64,000 nucleotides of DNA from JACVRW01 sp963820315 (GTDB lineage Bacteria > Actinomycetota > Thermoleophilia > Solirubrobacterales > Thermoleophilaceae), in the NCBI GenBank assembly GCA_963820315.1, contig CAWFZK010000003.1, positions 48,433-112,432 of the forward strand, written 5' to 3'. The notes beneath the pieces were generated by a model, which was not told the origin of the DNA, searched no databases, and worked only from the letters and a program-made list of their open reading frames with translations. Positions 61,750 to 64,000 of this stretch are shown here, in pieces. Numbering within the stretch: the first letter of the stretch is position 1; each line of letters opens with the position of its first letter. The translations under genes and the position numbers were made by a program.

Positions 61750-62658
61750 TTAGGAGGGTGAGCGCGCCGAGACGAGCAGGTTGTAGAACAGAGCTGCGGG
61801 GAGCCGTGGTTCGAGCAGGGAGCGGTCGAGCGTCTGCAGCAACAGGTAGCCGCGATAGGCGTAGACGCGCCAGGCCCAGGGGATCTCCTCGGGCTGGGCG
61901 CTCGCCTCGAGCGTGCGGTTCGCCCAGCCGAACAGCGACGCCGCCAGCTCCTCGCCGCGCACGCGCACGCCTATCAGGCCGGCGCCCTCGGCGTGCGCCT
62001 GCAGCGCCGCCGGGGTGAAGGCGTGCACGTCCACGACTCGCTCGAGCCGCTCCTCCTCGGTCCAGCCCCCCGCGCCGTTTCCGTTGCTGCGCTCCGACGC
62101 GCCCATGAGCGCGCGCCACAGCGGCGAGACGGCGCGCGCGCCGCGCTTCGGCAGCGCCGCGATGCGATCGCCGTGGCGCGACGGCTCTCCGCAGAAGGCC
62201 AGCGCCCCGCCGGGCCGCAGGACGCGCCTGAACTCACGGAAGGCCGCGTCGAGGTCGGGCAGGTGGTGGAGCACGGCGTGGCCGAAGACGAGGTCGAACG
62301 AGCCGTCCTCGAAGGGCAGCTCGGACGCCTCGCAGGCGGCCGTCTCGACCTGCTCGCCCAGCTCCTGCGCCGAGCCCTCGAGCGCACGCAGCATTCCGGG
62401 TGAGATGTCCGTGGCCACCGCCTCTTTGATCACCCCGGCCCGCAGCAGGTTCAGCGTGAAGTAGCCCGTGCCGGCGCCGATCTCGAGCGCACGGCCGTAG
62501 TGGCCTGGGGCATGGCCGAGCGCCTTGCGCAGCTTGCCGGTGACCTGCGCCTGGCCGACCTCGTCGTAGTTGATGCCCCACTTCGAGTCGTAGTGCAGCG
62601 CCGCCAGGTCGTGGTAGCGCACGTTGGCGTCGAGGATCTCCGTTTCCGACTGCGGCAT
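61750..62658 (-). CDS. Class I SAM-dependent methyltransferase
   Basis: A 302-aa protein: YDSKWGINYDEVG, SAM motif ALEIGAGTGYFTLNLLRAG near residue 57, VATDISPGMLRALEG, FDLVFGHAVLHHLPDLDAAF and RVLRPGGALAFCGEP. The C-terminal third has a lid. Substrate unknown, perhaps a lipid or quinone. It starts 9 bases after a TACTCT box (62668-62673) and is followed by the lipoprotein gene 8 bases on. Confidence 0.9.
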   Translation of the reverse strand: MPQSETEILDANVRYHDLAALHYDSKWGINYDEVGQAQVTGKLRKALGHAPGHYGRALEIGAGTGYFTLNLLRAGVIKEAVATDISPGMLRALEGSAQELGEQVETAACEASELPFEDGSFDLVFGHAVLHHLPDLDAAFREFRRVLRPGGALAFCGEPSRHGDRIAALPKRGARAVSPLWRALMGASERSNGNGAGGWTEEERLERVVDVHAFTPAALQAHAEGAGLIGVRVRGEELAASLFGWANRTLEASAQPEEIPWAWRVYAYRGYLLLQTLDRSLLEPRLPAALFYNLLVSARSPS

Positions 62659-62667
62659 GGCCGCCGG

Positions 62668-62684
62668 AGAGTAGTAGCTAGCCT
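62668..62684. promoter_or_regulatory. Divergent leaderless-type -10 boxes between the methyltransferases
   Basis: Minus-strand TACTCT (62673-62668) is 9 bases from ATG 62658. Plus-strand TAGCCT (62679-62684) is 10 bases from ATG 62695. The whole divergent gap is 36 bases. Confidence 0.45.
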
Positions 62685-62694
62685 CACCCCGCCG

Positions 62695-63454
62695 ATGCAG
62701 GAGACAGCCCAGAGGGACCAGCCGGCGGGCGTCCCGCCGCTAGAGCTGACAGGCGAGCGCACGCTGCCCGACGTCCCCGCCGAGAACTACTGGTTCCGGC
62801 GCCACCTGGCGGTCTACGAGTGGGTGGCGGAGCGCTGCGCCGGCCTCGACGTCGTCGACATGGCCTGCGGCGAGGGCTACGGCGTCGACGTGCTCGCGCG
62901 GCGCGCGCTCCACGTGACTGGAGTGGACGCGAACCCCGAGGCGCACGAGCACGCGCGGCTCAAGTACACGCGCCCCGGCGTCCGCTTCGTGCGCGACCTG
63001 GTCGAGAGCTACGGCGAGCCCTGCGATGCCGTCGTGTTCCTGCAGACGATCGAGCACGTCGAGGATCCGGCGGCCGTGCTGCGCCACTTCCGCTCGCTGC
63101 TGCGCCCGGGCGGCTGCGCGTACGTGTCGACGCCGAACCTGCTCACCCTCGCCCCGCCGGGAGCGGCGAAGTCGGACAACCCGTGGCACCTGCGCGAGTA
63201 CCGCGCCGAGGAGTTCCGCCGCGCTGTGCGAGGGCGTGTTCGGCCGGGTCGAGCTGCTCGGCCTGTACCACGCCCGCGTGTTGCGGGCCCACGAGCTCGC
63301 GCTGCAAGCCGGCTGGGACCGCGTGCACCCGGCGCTCGGGATCACACGGGCGTTCTACGACCGGTTCACGCCGGCGATCTCGGCGCGCGACTTCGTCCTG
63401 CGGCCGGGGCCGCTCGAGCGCGCGCTCGACTTCGTCGCGGTCCTGCGGCCGTGA
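62695..63454 (+). CDS. SAM-dependent methyltransferase, frameshifted
   Basis: About 252 aa when joined. LTGERTLPDVPAENYWFRRHL, SAM motif VVDMACGEGYGVDVLARRA, DAVVFLQTIEHVEDPAAVL and LRPGGCAYVSTPN. The frame breaks at the CC at 63219-63220 (one base too many) and resumes as LCEGVFGRVELLGLYHARVL to the stop at 63454. It then overlaps the GH57 start as GTGA. Proteins of this kind next to GH57 genes suggest sugar or polysaccharide methylation (inference), as in methylglucose lipopolysaccharide synthesis. Confidence 0.85.
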
Positions 63455-64000
63455 GCGACTCGGCCCGCCCCGGCGCGCTCGCCCTCGTCCTGCACTCGCA
63501 CATGCCCTACGTCGAGGGCTTCGGCACCTGGCCCTTCGGCGAGGAATGGCTCTGGGAGGCGGTCGCGTGCGTGTACCTGCCGCTGCTCGACGTGCTCGAC
63601 GGCGCGCCCGTGACGGTGGGTCTGACGCCCGTGCTCTGCGACCAGCTCGAGTCGATGCGCGGCGAGGCGGGCGAGCGCTACCTGCGTTTCCTGCGCGAGG
63701 TGCGCGCAACGATTCACGAGGAGGATGCCGCCGGGCTCGACGAGGGCGGCGAGCCGGTGCTCGCCGCGGAGGTCAGGCGCGCCGCCGGCGACTACGCCTT
63801 CGCCGAGCGGGCCTTCGAGGCGCGCGGCCGCGATCTGCTGCGTGCCTTCCGCTCACTCGACGGCGTCGAGCTGTGGACGTCCTCGGCCACGCACGCGCTG
63901 CTGCCGATGCTGGCGACGGACGCCGGCCTGCGGCTACAGCTCGCCACCGGCGTGGCCTCGCACCTGGCGCGCTTCGGCGGCTGGTCGGGAGGCCTCTGGA
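63451..64000 (+). CDS. Glycoside hydrolase family 57 protein (branching-enzyme type), 3' end outside window
   Basis: The first 183 residues are seen. ALVLHSHMPYVEGFGTWPFG is the GH57 entry with the HxHxPY motif, followed by YLPLLDVL, VTVGLTPVLCDQL and SSATHALLPML. This is the pattern of GH57 1,4-alpha-glucan branching enzymes such as mycobacterial Rv3031. The catalytic Glu and Asp lie beyond the window end. GTG 63451 overlaps the methyltransferase stop. Confidence 0.9.
   Translation, partial: MSDSARPGALALVLHSHMPYVEGFGTWPFGEEWLWEAVACVYLPLLDVLDGAPVTVGLTPVLCDQLESMRGEAGERYLRFLREVRATIHEEDAAGLDEGGEPVLAAEVRRAAGDYAFAERAFEARGRDLLRAFRSLDGVELWTSSATHALLPMLATDAGLRLQLATGVASHLARFGGWSGGLW

Overview
The window is gene-dense, high-GC DNA with no rRNA, tRNA, CRISPR array, transposase or phage gene that I could see. 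The gene set (KorAB 2-oxoacid:ferredoxin oxidoreductase, F420-type LLM and PPOX proteins, EgtB/EgtD, a paired ArsA-like ATPase module like mycobacterial Rv3679/Rv3680, a primary sigma factor of actinobacterial type, a WS/DGAT acyltransferase) points to a chromosomal segment of an actinobacterium. The gene mix and very compact layout look most like the class Thermoleophilia; that placement is inference.

Layout. 0-4.4 kb: SDR oxidoreductase, a frameshifted AbiEi/DUF559 gene between two copies of a small nested palindrome, a RemA-like small protein, a secreted glycerophosphodiesterase and galactokinase. 4.4-7.3 kb: proton-translocating transhydrogenase pntAA-AB-B. 7.4-10.8 kb: a DUF1254/1214 protein, then a TPR/two-DTG aspartic protease and TetR operon behind a double-dyad operator. 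10.8-15.5 kb: korA-korB-MOSC, a VOC protein, NAD kinase. 15.5-18.6 kb: TetR-mtnA-class II aldolase-GNAT (probable methylthioribose/5-deoxyribose salvage) diverging from a small membrane protein. 18.6-22.2 kb: a complete glycine betaine-type ABC importer. 22.2-31.4 kb: redox and lipid metabolism genes (LLM, PPOX, sulfurtransferase, two MDR dehydrogenases, two hydrolases, thiolase, SDR, EamA exporter). 31.4-34.3 kb: Lrp regulator, egtD, egtB, dodecin. 34.3-40.4 kb: class II FBPase, moeA, diguanylate cyclase, GntR and LuxR-type regulators. 40.6-46.3 kb: sigA, PilT-like ATPase, an S55 (SpoIVB-like) protease homologue, AIM24, HxlR. 46.3-54 kb: an acidic-tailed hypothetical protein, the ArsA-like pair, ParA translationally coupled to an N-terminally extended FtsZ, gamma-glutamyltransferase. 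54-64 kb: WS/DGAT, MFS exporter, O-methyltransferase, LON-domain protein, photolyase, hypotheticals, two methyltransferases and the start of a GH57 gene.

How it is wired. Many operons use 4-base ATGA/GTGA overlaps. At least 23 first genes have a TANNNT -10 hexamer only 5-10 bases before the start codon, implying leaderless transcripts; at two divergent pairs the two -10 boxes share the same TA. Five convergent pairs share one CTAG as both stop codons, so there is no room for terminators. Several regulators (two TetR, Lrp, HxlR) sit next to inverted repeats that look like their operators.

Seven places look frameshifted, mostly at short G/C runs, and in three genes the codon at the expected start is GTA. 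These may be assembly errors and are marked wherever they affect a gene. No stretch longer than about 300 bases is without a gene.
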